Below are positions 32,208 through 41,589 of a stretch of DNA of 64,000 nt, piece after piece. The stretch is from contig OZ241910.1 of assembly GCA_965203755.1 (NCBI GenBank), positions 124,001 to 188,000 of the forward strand, written 5' to 3'. This DNA comes from UBA6055 sp965203755 (lineage in GTDB: Bacteria > Chloroflexota > Anaerolineae > Aggregatilineales > Phototrophicaceae). The notes beneath the pieces were generated by a model. That model was not told the DNA's origin. It saw only the letters and a list, made by a program, of their open reading frames with translations, and did not search any database. The translations under genes and the position numbers were made by a program. The stretch's first letter is position 1, and every line of letters starts with the position of its first letter.

Positions 32208-32990
32208 ATGGATTTAGGATTAAAAGACAAAACCGCATTGGTCGCCGCCTCCAGCAAAGGCTTGGGATACGGCGTCGCCAAGGCGCTGGCCGCCAACGGC
32301 GCCAAAGTTTCGCTTTGCAGCCGTTCAGCCGATGCCGTCGCCGCCGCCGCCCAAACCCTGGCCGCCGATCATAGCGTCGAGACCTTGGCCACCGCTTGCG
32401 ACCTGCGCCGCCCGGCCGATATTCAGGCTTGGGTCGATAAAACGGTCGCCGCCTGGGGCAAAATCGACTGCCTGCTGGTCAATGCCGGCGGCCCGCCGGC
32501 CAAAATGTTCAAAGAGCTTAGCGATGACGACTGGCAGGCGGCTTTTGAACTGACGCTGATGAGCAGCGTTCGGATGATTCGCCTGACCATCCCGCACATG
32601 ACCGCCGGCGGCTCGATTTTGACGGTGACTTCATCATCCATCAAAGAGCCAATCCCGCGCCTTGGACTTTCGACGGTTATGCGGGCTGGCGTGATGGGCC
32701 TGGTCAAGACCTTGGCCGATGAACTGGCGGCGGACGGCATCCGCGTCAATAATCTGGTGCCGGGGCGCATCGACACCGACCGCGTCGCCCAACTGGACGC
32801 CAGCGCCGCCGACAAGCTCGGCATCAGCATTGAGGAAGTCAAACGGCGCAGTCTGGCCGCCATTCCGCTCGGACGCTATGGCCGCATCGACGACTTTGGC
32901 TCCGCCGGCGCCTTTCTGCTGTCCCCAGCCGCCAGTTACATCACCGGCGCCGCGCTGCGGGTTGACGGCGGCGCGATGCGCTCGATCTAA
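32208..32990 (+). CDS. SDR family oxidoreductase with atypical active site
   Basis: This Rossmann-fold short-chain dehydrogenase of 260 residues has the cofactor loop ASSKGLGYGVAKAL, VNAGG and the C-terminal ITGAALRVDGGAM. The usual catalytic YxxxK is absent: after TSSSIKEP the aligned stretch reads LSTVMRAGVMG, with Ser and Arg where Tyr and Lys should be. This variant occurs in a known FabG-like subgroup, so it is probably functional rather than mutated. AAAGGA lies 8 bases before the ATG. It starts 84 bases after the insertion sequence and precedes the lactonase gene. Confidence 0.9.
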   Translation: MDLGLKDKTALVAASSKGLGYGVAKALAANGAKVSLCSRSADAVAAAAQTLAADHSVETLATACDLRRPADIQAWVDKTVAAWGKIDCLLVNAGGPPAKMFKELSDDDWQAAFELTLMSSVRMIRLTIPHMTAGGSILTVTSSSIKEPIPRLGLSTVMRAGVMGLVKTLADELAADGIRVNNLVPGRIDTDRVAQLDASAADKLGISIEEVKRRSLAAIPLGRYGRIDDFGSAGAFLLSPAASYITGAALRVDGGAMRSI

Positions 32991-33103
32991 GCCGCGCTTG
33001 GCGATGAAAACCAGGGCGCGGTGATTCACATGGCAAAAATACAGTGTTCCGATCATTCGCATGAGAAACCATGCTTATCAGCAAAAAGCGAAAGGAAACC
33101 ATC

Positions 33104-33976
33104 ATGTCAGCGCCAGTCGCCGTTTGGGAAATACCAGCCATCCTGGGAGAAGGACCGCTCTGGGTCGAATCAGAGAACGCGGTCTATTGGGTAGACATAT
33201 TCAGCAGTCAGGTTCATCGCTATTCGCTTGCCGACGGGGCAAAAAAGACTTGGCGCTTTGATTTCCCGGTCACCAGCCTGTCTCCCCGCCAGCAAGGCGG
33301 ATTTGTTGGTACGATTACCGACGGTTACGTCTTCATTGATCTCGACGCCGCATCCGCCGACCCGATTCAACTGCCCGAATCCGATATATCCAACAATCGT
33401 TTCAACGATGGCAAGGTGGATGCCAGCGGCCGTTATTGGGCTGGCACGATGGACATCGGGCAAACGGCGGAAACCGGCGCGCTTTATCGCCTGGACGCCG
33501 ACTTGAGCGTCGCAAAAGCCGATGACGGTTACATCATCTGCAACGGGCCGACCTTCAGCCTCGACAACAGCATCATCTATCACACCGACAGCATCAAACG
33601 CAAGATTTATGCCCTTGACATGAGTCCGAGCGGCGAATTGAGCGGCAAACGGATTTTTGCCGAGTTCACCGCCGATGATGAAGGCGTTCCCGACGGCATG
33701 ACGGTGGACAGCGAAAATTGTATTTGGGTGGCGCATTTTGGCGGCGCGCGAATCAGCCGTTATTCACCGGCCGGCGAAATCCTGCAAGTGGCGCCGATGC
33801 CGGTTCCCAACATCACCAGCTGCGCCTTCGGCGGCGCTGCGCTTGATACACTCTACATCACCACCGCACGCACCGGCATCCCTGACGAAGACTTGGGGAA
33901 ATATCCCCTAGCTGGCAGTTTCTTTGCCTACAAGCCGGGCGTTACCGGGGCGCCGACGCCGCTCTTCGCCGGTTGA
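33104..33976 (+). CDS. SMP-30/gluconolactonase family lactonase
   Basis: This six-bladed beta-propeller lactonase of 290 residues would open sugar-acid lactones. The metal site is visible: the glutamate in AILGEGPLW, the asparagine in NRFNDGKVDASGRYWAG, NGPTFSLDN, and the aspartate of VPDGMTVDSENCIWVAH. The start at 33104 has AAAGGA 8 bases upstream. It follows the SDR gene by 113 bases. Its last 35 bases overlap, tail to tail, the end of the GT39-like gene on the other strand. Confidence 0.92.
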   Translation: MSAPVAVWEIPAILGEGPLWVESENAVYWVDIFSSQVHRYSLADGAKKTWRFDFPVTSLSPRQQGGFVGTITDGYVFIDLDAASADPIQLPESDISNNRFNDGKVDASGRYWAGTMDIGQTAETGALYRLDADLSVAKADDGYIICNGPTFSLDNSIIYHTDSIKRKIYALDMSPSGELSGKRIFAEFTADDEGVPDGMTVDSENCIWVAHFGGARISRYSPAGEILQVAPMPVPNITSCAFGGAALDTLYITTARTGIPDEDLGKYPLAGSFFAYKPGVTGAPTPLFAG

Positions 33977-35209
33977 GCCAGCGCAATGCGGCATGCGCCG
34001 CCATCACCGCCAGCAAGGGTGTGACCATCACGCGGGCGCGGGTGTCAATGCTGGCTGTTGTCACCAGCAGCGTTCCCGTCAGGAAATAAGCGCAGGGCAG
34101 CAAAAGGAATGCCGCCTCTATCCAACGCCGGCGGCGGGCTAACTGCCACAAGCCATAACCGGCCGCCAGCAGCAAGGCCGCATTCCAGCTTATACTGATC
34201 CATATCGGGAAGGTCCAAATCTCAAGCAGCGTCCGGTACAAGCCAACCGGGATAGTCAGCAGGTAATACAGTGGATACTGACGGAAGACATCGATGGCAA
34301 TCTCGGTCATCGCGGTTTGCATCTCGTCTGTACTTGCCAGATGGCGATGGCGCCAGTTGGCAGTGATCTTGGGTATCTCATTGCCGAGTCGTTCTTCAAC
34401 GCGGCCCGCCAAGGTCGCGTATACGGTGTCAATGTCCTGCCCTGTCGCCTGATGCAGCACCGATGCCGCCCGAGCGTAGAGCAGTTGAAATGCGCCGGTG
34501 GTAGAGAAGCTGCTGTTGCGAAGGTAGGTCGCGTTGTGCTGTTTCCATAACATCATTCCTGAAAATGCTAATGCGGCCAGAGAAACTACAGCCAGCGCGC
34601 GCCATCGGCGGCGGGCAAAAGCAATCCAAACCGCCATTGGAATCCAGAGCAGGTAAGCCGCCGGCCGCGTCAGAGCCGACAGGATGATGAAGCCGCCCGC
34701 CAGCAAGCCCCAGACCATCACTGCCCGCCGCGTGTCGGCTTGTTTGAGCGCCATCAGGCTTACGAAAGCGAATGCCAGCAGAAGGTTTGCCAGCGGCTCT
34801 GCCAGCAGGACGCTGGAATATCGAATGCTGGTGGGGTCAATAGCAACGATACCCGCCGCCAGCAAGGCCAGCTTTTGCGAAGAATCGGGGGGGGGGGGGC
34901 GAAATGCCGCGCCAAGACGTAAGTTAGCGGAATGACGGCAGCGCCAAGCAGGATATTCGCCGCGATAATCAAAAGCGGCTGGATGCCAAGCGCCGCCACC
35001 AGCAGCGGAAAGAGCGGCGGGCGCACCAGGTACACGCTATTTTTGAACTCCAGATCGCCCTGTAAAATGTCGATGGCGGCATTTCGATACGATGTGAAGT
35101 CATCCAGGTAGACAGGCAGCAAAGACGGCTCGTAAATAGAAGCCGCATAACCGACGCGCAAGAGCAAGCCAGCCAGAGTTATGAGCAGGAGCCATTTGAA
35201 GAGTTTCAC
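33942..35209 (-). pseudogene. GT39/ArnT-like membrane glycosyltransferase, split by a homopolymer frameshift
   Basis: Two frames together describe one polytopic membrane protein of about 420 residues of the dolichyl-phosphate-mannose transferase (PMT/ArnT) type. The N-terminal part (35209 to about 34900) has MKLFKWLLLITLAGLLLRVG, an acidic YLDDFTSYRNAAIDILQG and LVRPPLFPLLVAALG. After RHFAPPPP the reading frame must shift. The C-terminal part (DSSQKLALLAAGIVAIDPTS, then helices) runs to 33942. The break is exactly at 13 consecutive G bases (34887-34899). One more base or two fewer would restore the frame, so this is either phase variation or a sequence error. Confidence 0.75.
34887..34899. 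repeat. G13/C13 homopolymer in the GT39-like gene
   Basis: Thirteen G bases on the plus strand read as C13 in the gene, encoding a proline run between two membrane segments. It is the longest homopolymer I noticed in the window. At 13 the gene is out of frame; 14 or 11 would be in frame. Confidence 0.85.
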
Positions 35210-35309
35210 AGTTCGCTAGTCTATTCCCATTCCGTCGCGCAAACTGTAGCACAGAACCATCGAATCGTCTATACTACTGAAAACTTCGGAATATAAGGAA
35301 TACATCGAG

Positions 35310-36905
35310 ATGAGCAAGCAAAACTATGGCGAGGGCATTGAGGTTAGGGGCAAAATTACTCCCCAATTCGAGGAGATACTAAGCCGCGCGGCGATGGATT
35401 TTTTGGCGGGCTTGGCGCGTCAGTTCACTGCCCGCCGCGACCAACTCTTGCGGCAGCGCGAAACCCGGCAAGCGGCGATTGACCAGGGACAGATGCCCGA
35501 CTTCCTGCCCGAAACGGCCGCCATCCGCGCCGACCACAGTTGGAAAGTCGCCTCGCCGCCGCCCGACCTGCAAGACCGCCGCGTCGAAATCACTGGTCCC
35601 ACCGACCGCAAAATGGTAATTAACGCCCTCAACAGCGGCGCCAAAGTGTTCATGGCTGACTGCGAAGATGCCAATTCGCCCACTTGGGAAAATATGGTCA
35701 GCGGACAAATCAACCTGCGGGATGCCATCAACGGCAGCATCACCTTCACCAATCCCGATGGGCGTTTTTATCAACTTAACAAAGATACCGCCACCCTGAT
35801 GGTGCGACCGCGCGGCTGGCATCTTGACGAAAGCCATTTTCTCGTCGATGGCAAGCCTATTCCTGGCGGGTTATTCGACTTTGGTCTGTATTTTTTTCAC
35901 AATGCCCAAGCGGCGCTTGAAAACGGGACGGGGCCCTACTTCTATCTGCCCAAGCTGGAAAGCCATCTCGAAGCCCGCCTGTGGAATGATGTTTTTGTCT
36001 ATGCCCAGCATGCGCTCAACATTCCGCAAGGGACGATTAAAGCCACCGTGCTTATCGAAACGATTCTAGCTGTCTTTGAAGCTGAAGAAATCCTCTATGA
36101 ACTGCGTCGGCATTCGGCTGGACTCAACTGCGGCCGCTGGGATTACATCTTCAGCTATATCAAAAAATTCCGTCGGCACGGCGCCTGTCTGCTCCCTGAC
36201 CGCGCCCAAATTACGATGACCGTTCCCTTTATGCACAACTATACTTTGCATGTCATCAAGGTCTGTCATCGGCGCGGCGCTCATGCGATGGGGGGGATGG
36301 CGGCGCAAATCCCGATTAAGCACGACCCCGAAGCCAACCAAGCCGCGCTGGACAAAGTTCGGGCTGATAAGCTGCGCGAAGTCAAAGACGGCCATGACGG
36401 CACCTGGGTGGCGCATCCCGGTCTGGTTGGGATTGCCAGCGAGGTTTTTGACGCATACATGCCGCAGGCAAATCAAATCGACCGTCAGCGCGATGATGTG
36501 GAGGTATCGGCGCAAGACCTGCTCATTCCCAGCGAAGGCGCGATCACCGAAGCCGGGATCCGCCTGAACCTGAAGGTCGGCATTCAATATCTGGAAGCAT
36601 GGCTGGGCGGCAATGGCTGCGTCCCCTTGTATTCCCTGATGGAAGATGCCGCCACGGCCGAAATCAGCCGCGCGCAGGTCTGGCAATGGCTGCATCACCA
36701 GGCTGTCCTCGCCGATGGCCGCCCACTGACGTTGGATCTATTTGGACGGTTACTGGAAGAAGAAATGGACGCCATTCGCAGCGAAGTCGGGGACGAGCGC
36801 TTCAAAAGCGGTCGATTCCAGTTGGCAATGGCGCTTTTTGACCAGATGATTCGCGCCGAAGACTTCACCGAATTTCTGACCCTGCCCGCCTATCAACATC
36901 TGTAG
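35310..36905 (+). CDS. aceB: malate synthase A
   Basis: This cytoplasmic enzyme of 531 residues condenses glyoxylate with acetyl-CoA to malate. Length and motifs are those of the A isoform: VEITGPTDRKMVINALNSGA, the magnesium-binding FMADCEDANSPTW, MVRPRGWHLDE, GRWDYIFSYIKKF, the family signature region FMHNYTLHVIKVCHRRGAHA, and the C-terminal catalytic aspartate region. AAGGA lies 9 bases before the ATG at 35310. No isocitrate lyase is in the window. The glycolate oxidase genes at 52539-56327 could be its glyoxylate source. Confidence 0.96.
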   Translation: MSKQNYGEGIEVRGKITPQFEEILSRAAMDFLAGLARQFTARRDQLLRQRETRQAAIDQGQMPDFLPETAAIRADHSWKVASPPPDLQDRRVEITGPTDRKMVINALNSGAKVFMADCEDANSPTWENMVSGQINLRDAINGSITFTNPDGRFYQLNKDTATLMVRPRGWHLDESHFLVDGKPIPGGLFDFGLYFFHNAQAALENGTGPYFYLPKLESHLEARLWNDVFVYAQHALNIPQGTIKATVLIETILAVFEAEEILYELRRHSAGLNCGRWDYIFSYIKKFRRHGACLLPDRAQITMTVPFMHNYTLHVIKVCHRRGAHAMGGMAAQIPIKHDPEANQAALDKVRADKLREVKDGHDGTWVAHPGLVGIASEVFDAYMPQANQIDRQRDDVEVSAQDLLIPSEGAITEAGIRLNLKVGIQYLEAWLGGNGCVPLYSLMEDAATAEISRAQVWQWLHHQAVLADGRPLTLDLFGRLLEEEMDAIRSEVGDERFKSGRFQLAMALFDQMIRAEDFTEFLTLPAYQHL

Positions 36906-37015
36906 CTCCCCAAGCCCCGTGGAACAAGTCCTCCCCTTATTCATGCGGACGACGCTGCGATTGGAGATATCGGAGGGTGAATTCATCATCCAGACGCTTG
37001 CCGCCCAAACAGCCC

Positions 37016-38275
37016 TTAATCCGTCAGCAGCGGGATGGTCGCGTTGGCGGCGGGCATAATGCCAATGCGCGGCTTTTTCGGCAGGCCTGCCAGCGCCCGG
37101 TCAATCGCAGTCTGCAAATCGGGCATGGGGCGCAGCAAGAGCTTGCGGATAAAATCATCATCCAGTTCCGAGATGACAGCGGTATGGATGCGGCCGGCAT
37201 CGCGCGATATCTGAAAAGCCTTGTGAGGCCCGACCTGAAAGCCTTCACGGGCAAAACGTTTGAAGACGTCGGCGTGGCTGCTGATTTGCGGATCCATCAT
37301 CCAGGCTTCATAGCTTTGACTGCCGCTGCCTTCGGCACAGGCGGCGCACAAGATCATCGCTGCTCCCTCTTTGGTCACAGCGGCGGCATGCGCCATGCCC
37401 TTCTGCGACTGATAGAGGTTGATGTCCTTCGGATGCCCGCCCGGCGAGACAATCATCAAATCATAAGGCGCGGCGACCGTGACTTCATAGACAGCCCGCA
37501 GTTGGGGGATGCCGCGCTTCATTATGGCCGCCGCATCGCCAGCCAGCGCTTTGATAATTTGTTTCTTGGGGTTCAGAATCGCATTCAGGGCAAAGTCAAT
37601 GCCAATCATCCGGCCCATTTCCTCGACATCCTGCCGCGCCGGATTATGGTCATATTCACCCAGTTTGGCCTTTGGATCACTCATCATGGCATGATTGTGA
37701 TGGATGGTTTTTCTGCCAGCCAGGCCAATCGCGGCGGTTTTGACACCGCCAGAAAAGCCTTGAAACTGATGCGGCTCGATATTGCCAACCACAATGCGAT
37801 AATCGGCGGCGGCATACTCGCGGTTAATATAAACCGGCGTCCGGCGCGAGGTCTGACCAAGGTAGATTAAATCTCGGTCATTGTCGGCATTGTGGCAGAT
37901 TACTCGATAATTTTGCAGGATTTCCGGCGGCAATATCCAGGCATATTCCGCCGGCGGCATCGCCGGATGGGTGCCGCCGGCGATAACCAGCAGGACATCT
38001 TCATTGGGAATGCCGGCCCGTTGAATGCCGGCTAATATCGGCGGCAAAAGATGCTCATGCGGCACCGGCCGCGTCTTGTCGTTGATGGCGATGGCGACGC
38101 TTTGCCCTTTTCGCGGCGGTCGGACATCCCCCAAGGGATGATAAACAGCCTCTTTGACCACCGTGGCCGGGTCGGCGGCCGGCGGAACATTTTTGGGCAG
38201 CAGAACCTCAAGGCAACAGCCGTCGGCTATCTCGGCATTGAGCCAGGTCTTGCCATAAGGGATTTTCAGCTTCAT
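37016..38275 (-). CDS. LarA-like nickel-dependent racemase family protein (DUF2088)
   Basis: This protein of 419 residues belongs to the lactate racemase LarA family. Its members use a nickel-pincer nucleotide to invert 2-hydroxyacids. The LarA-type elements are INDKTRPVPHEHLLPPI, VIAGGTHPAMPP with the first active-site histidine, GNIEPHQFQGFSGGVKTAAI with histidine and lysine, and IGIDFALNAILNPKK. No larBCE cofactor genes are in the window. It is the last gene of an operon with aldehyde dehydrogenase and a split UxaA-type lyase, 65 bases after the large lyase subunit. A racemase or epimerase for that pathway's hydroxyacid is the natural reading. Confidence 0.85.
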   Translation of the reverse strand: MKLKIPYGKTWLNAEIADGCCLEVLLPKNVPPAADPATVVKEAVYHPLGDVRPPRKGQSVAIAINDKTRPVPHEHLLPPILAGIQRAGIPNEDVLLVIAGGTHPAMPPAEYAWILPPEILQNYRVICHNADNDRDLIYLGQTSRRTPVYINREYAAADYRIVVGNIEPHQFQGFSGGVKTAAIGLAGRKTIHHNHAMMSDPKAKLGEYDHNPARQDVEEMGRMIGIDFALNAILNPKKQIIKALAGDAAAIMKRGIPQLRAVYEVTVAAPYDLMIVSPGGHPKDINLYQSQKGMAHAAAVTKEGAAMILCAACAEGSGSQSYEAWMMDPQISSHADVFKRFAREGFQVGPHKAFQISRDAGRIHTAVISELDDDFIRKLLLRPMPDLQTAIDRALAGLPKKPRIGIMPAANATIPLLTD

Positions 38276-38340
38276 CGCGTTTCTCAATCCGGGCGGCGGC
38301 CGGGCAGCGCAATAACTATTCTTCCATGAGAGCCATCCAG

Positions 38341-39513
38341 CTAAATGCTGGGTCCGACGCGGTGAATGGCAAAGCTGTTGTTATCGCGCAGCGCTTCGGA
38401 TTTGGTCAAATAGCCGCTGCAAACGCGCTCAACCTCGTCATAGACGATTTGTCCGGCTTCTGCCAGGGTGATCTCATCATAAAATACACCGCTCACGTCG
38501 ATATCGACCGTATCGCGCATGAGTTCGTAGGACTGCCGATTGCCGGTGACTTTGATGGTCGGCATAATTGGATGGTTCGAAGTATGGCCGCCCCCCGTGC
38601 AGAAGGTCAATACCTGACAGCCGGCGGCGGCCATGCTGCTGATGCTTTCCGCGCCCATGCCGGGTCCGTACATCACATAATTGCCTGGCTCGGTTTTGCT
38701 TGGCGCTTCGCCAATCTCCAGATATTCAACAATCGGACTGTCGCCGATTTTCTTGACCGCGCCCATTGATTTTTCTTCAATGGTGGTCAGGCCGCCAGCC
38801 ATATTATCGCCGGTGGGCTGGGAGCCGCGAATATCTTCGCCGCTGGCAAGCGCCCGGCGCTCCATGTGCTGGACGCCGGCAACAATAGCTTCGGCCACCG
38901 CCGGGCTGGCGGCTTTTTCGGTCAGCCAATTTTCACAGCCCATCCATTCGGTGCATTCGGCCATCAGCATCCGGCCGCCCTGCGCGATCAGAATTTCGCC
39001 AGCTATTCCGTTGGCAGGATTACTCGCCAAGCCGGAGGTGGTATCAGAGGTGCCGCATTCCGTGCCGAAAAGGATTTTGCTCATCGGCGCCGCCTCGCGG
39101 GTATGCATACTGATTTGACGGGCGAAGTCCTGGGCATAGCGCGTCGCTTTTTCGACGGCGCTGATGAAGCCGCCGGCGGCGCGGATATTGACGGTGGCAA
39201 TCAGCTTGCCGGTCGGATCAATATCGTCGGCGAGGTCTTCGGCAGTCATGCCCTGTTCTTGGAAATGGTCGATAATGACGACCGCCGCCACATTGGGATT
39301 CATGGCTGTGCCCGCCAAAAATCGCCGCGTCACCCGCAAATCCGGCGCCACTTGGCAGCGCCCGTTGGCATGTGTGATTGGCAAAGCGCCATGGATCGAA
39401 TGGGCGACCCGCTCGACGACGCCATTGGCATAGACCGTACCCGATAAAATAAGCAGATGATTGCGAATCCCGACATCGCCGTTCGGGCGAACATACCCCA
39501 TAAATTCTGCCAT
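38341..39513 (-). CDS. UxaA/SuyB-type lyase, large subunit
   Basis: This protein of 390 residues corresponds to the C-terminal domain of altronate/galactarate dehydratases, and equally to SuyB of sulfolactate sulfo-lyase. The markers are MGYVRPNGDVGIRNHLLIL, GTECGTSDTTSGLASNPANG (a metal-binding cysteine site), MLMAECTEWMGCENW and VLTFCTGGGHTSNHPIMPTI. AGGAG lies 9 bases before the ATG. The small subunit gene ends 35 bases upstream. The split into two chains is normal for SuyAB and for some altronate dehydratases. Confidence 0.88.
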   Translation of the reverse strand: MAEFMGYVRPNGDVGIRNHLLILSGTVYANGVVERVAHSIHGALPITHANGRCQVAPDLRVTRRFLAGTAMNPNVAAVVIIDHFQEQGMTAEDLADDIDPTGKLIATVNIRAAGGFISAVEKATRYAQDFARQISMHTREAAPMSKILFGTECGTSDTTSGLASNPANGIAGEILIAQGGRMLMAECTEWMGCENWLTEKAASPAVAEAIVAGVQHMERRALASGEDIRGSQPTGDNMAGGLTTIEEKSMGAVKKIGDSPIVEYLEIGEAPSKTEPGNYVMYGPGMGAESISSMAAAGCQVLTFCTGGGHTSNHPIMPTIKVTGNRQSYELMRDTVDIDVSGVFYDEITLAEAGQIVYDEVERVCSGYLTKSEALRDNNSFAIHRVGPSI

Positions 39514-39548
39514 TGGAAATTACTCCTGATTGATATGCAAGATGAGAG

Positions 39549-39863
39549 CTACTCGGCGCTGACCACATCGCGCTTGGTGAGGTCGCCGCGGCCGCGTTTG
39601 CTTTCGACATTATGAGTATGCACATGATCGCCAGCCCGAATATCGCGGGTCGCCGCGCCAATGCTAAGACCATATTTTAAGACTGTGCCGCCTTTGGCGA
39701 TGTCCGTCAGCGCGATTTTGTGACCATAGGCAATATCATCCTGCGCCATAAGCTGAATATCACTCCGTTCGCCATTGCATCGCACCGCATCGCCGGCGCG
39801 GATTGACTCCACAACCGCCGTCCCCACGTTATCAGCCCTGTAGACAACAAATACCTTTTTCAT
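39549..39863 (-). CDS. UxaA/SuyA-type lyase, small SAF-domain subunit
   Basis: This 104-residue SAF-domain protein has RADNVGTAVVESIRAGDAV at the start, AYGHKIALTDIAKGGTVLKY in the middle and AGDHVHTHNVESKRG at the end. This is the N-terminal domain of UxaA-type dehydratases as a separate chain. It binds substrate and completes the active site of the large subunit. AGAAAGGG lies about 7 bases before the ATG. It is placed directly between the aldehyde dehydrogenase and the large subunit genes. Confidence 0.88.
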   Translation of the reverse strand: MKKVFVVYRADNVGTAVVESIRAGDAVRCNGERSDIQLMAQDDIAYGHKIALTDIAKGGTVLKYGLSIGAATRDIRAGDHVHTHNVESKRGRGDLTKRDVVSAE

Positions 39864-39902
39864 GCCGGCCCTTTCTGTGCCTTATCTTTAACAGCAGCGA
39901 CT

Positions 39903-41321
39903 TTATGTCAGGTTCAGCACCATCAGCCGCAGTTCGGTCATCTCTTCAATGGCATATTTGACGCCTTCGCGCCCATAGCCAGAAGCCTTGATCCCGCCGT
40001 AGGGCATGTGATCGACGCGGAAGGTCGAGGCGCTGTTGACTTGCAGGCCGCCGACATCAATGCGCTGCCAGGCATCCATAATCCGCTTGACATCTTTAGT
40101 GAAGACGCCAGCCTGCAAACCATAAGGGGTATCATTGATGACAGCGACGGCATCATCCCAGGCATCGTAGCGACTGACTGTGACCACCGGCGCAAACACC
40201 TCTTCGCAATTCACCTTCATCTCCGGGGCGGTATCGGTCATCACGGTGGGCTGGAACATCACGCCGCTCCGAGAGCCTCCATGCAAAACGGCGGCGCCCG
40301 CTTTTTGCGCTTCGGCGACCCAAGCTTCGGCGCGTTCCGCATCGCGCAAGGTAATCATGGGGCCAACGTCGGTATCAGCATGGCGCGGGTCGCCAACCTT
40401 CAAGGCTTTGACTCGGCTGACAAACAAATCAGTAAATTCTTCAAAAACACCGCGCTGAATCAGCAGGCGCTGCACCGAAATGCAATTCTGCCCGGCGTTG
40501 GCGAATCCACCCGAGGCCGCTTCGCTGGCCGCCAGGTTCAGGTCGGCGTCTTGATGCACAATCACACCGGCATTGCCGCCCAATTCCAACGCAACCTTCT
40601 TTTGGCCGGCTTTGCTTTTGAGCATCCAGCCGACGGCGGCGCTGCCAGTGAAGCTAATCATGGCTATGCGCGGGTCGGTGACGATCATTTCAATATCAGG
40701 CCCCCAAGCATTCAAGAGGCTAAAGGCTTGCGGCGGATAGCCGGCTTCAAGGACGATCTCCGCCAGTATGACCGATGACAAGGGAGTCTTTTCGGCCGGT
40801 TTGATGATTATCGGATTGCCGGCCGCAATCGCTGGACCGATTTTATGACAAGCCAGATTGACCGGATAGTTAAAGGGGGTGATGCCAAGCACCGCGCCAA
40901 TCGCTGCGCGGCGGGTGAAGCCCTGACGATTTTCGCCGGCGGGCGTCCAGTCAATGCTGAAAATTTCGCCGCCGAGCCGCCGAGCTTCTTCGGCAGAGAC
41001 GGCGATAGTTTGCAGCGCGCGGCTGGTTTCGCCAACGGCGGTTTTACGATTTTTACCGCCCTCCAGGATCATCGCTTCCACGATGTCATCAAAACGTTCC
41101 CGCATCAGCCGGCGCATATTTTGCAGAATTTCGGAACGTCTGTAACTTGGCAGCTTGCGCGTGATTTCAAACCCGGCGGCCGCCCGCGCCATCGCGTCTT
41201 CCATGTCGTCGGCCGTCGCCATCGAAACAGCGCCGACCACGGTTCCATCGTAAGGAAACTTGACTTCCAAAACATCCTGACTGCCGCGCCACTCGCCGCC
41301 AACAAGGTTCTTATGAGGCAT
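39903..41321 (-). CDS. NAD(P)-dependent aldehyde dehydrogenase
   Basis: This aldehyde dehydrogenase of 472 residues has the catalytic glutamate in ALELGGNAGVIVHQD and the catalytic cysteine in NAGQNCISVQRLLIQRG. The Rossmann-fold GITPFNYPVNLACHKIGPA, the PSSVI region and the SFTGSAAVGWML loop are all present. It resembles lactaldehyde and glyceraldehyde-3-phosphate (GapN-like) dehydrogenases more than the CoA-acylating MmsA. The start at 41321 has GGAAAGGA 7 bases upstream. It is the first gene of the operon with the split lyase and the LarA-like gene, so it should make the hydroxyacid they handle. Confidence 0.92.
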   Translation of the reverse strand: MPHKNLVGGEWRGSQDVLEVKFPYDGTVVGAVSMATADDMEDAMARAAAGFEITRKLPSYRRSEILQNMRRLMRERFDDIVEAMILEGGKNRKTAVGETSRALQTIAVSAEEARRLGGEIFSIDWTPAGENRQGFTRRAAIGAVLGITPFNYPVNLACHKIGPAIAAGNPIIIKPAEKTPLSSVILAEIVLEAGYPPQAFSLLNAWGPDIEMIVTDPRIAMISFTGSAAVGWMLKSKAGQKKVALELGGNAGVIVHQDADLNLAASEAASGGFANAGQNCISVQRLLIQRGVFEEFTDLFVSRVKALKVGDPRHADTDVGPMITLRDAERAEAWVAEAQKAGAAVLHGGSRSGVMFQPTVMTDTAPEMKVNCEEVFAPVVTVSRYDAWDDAVAVINDTPYGLQAGVFTKDVKRIMDAWQRIDVGGLQVNSASTFRVDHMPYGGIKASGYGREGVKYAIEEMTELRLMVLNLT

Positions 41322-41556
41322 AAGGTTTCCTTTCCAAAAATGCACTGATTTTTACAGTCCGGCTCATTGTTCACGCATTCGCCGCTTAATCTACTACCCA
41401 AATCAATGTCTGTCCAGTGAGGCTTTTGGGGGAAGTGATGAATATCATGGATATACAAAGTCGTTGAGATGCGAAAGCGGCGAATTTCATAGATGCAAAC
41501 AACCTGCCCCACCATGCCACTCCCTAAACTTGGCAGCAAAAACCGTCCATCCACGC

Positions 41557-41562
41557 TATACT
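41557..41562 (+). promoter_or_regulatory. weak promoter candidate for the SLC13 permease
   Basis: TATACT at 41557-41562 lies 28 bases before the ATG. The nearest -35-like hexamer TTGGCA (41530-41535) is 21 bases upstream, longer than ideal. The rest of the 268-base divergent region shows no better site. Confidence 0.3.
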
Positions 41563-41589
41563 TGTGAAGATGCAACCGCTTGCGAGAAA

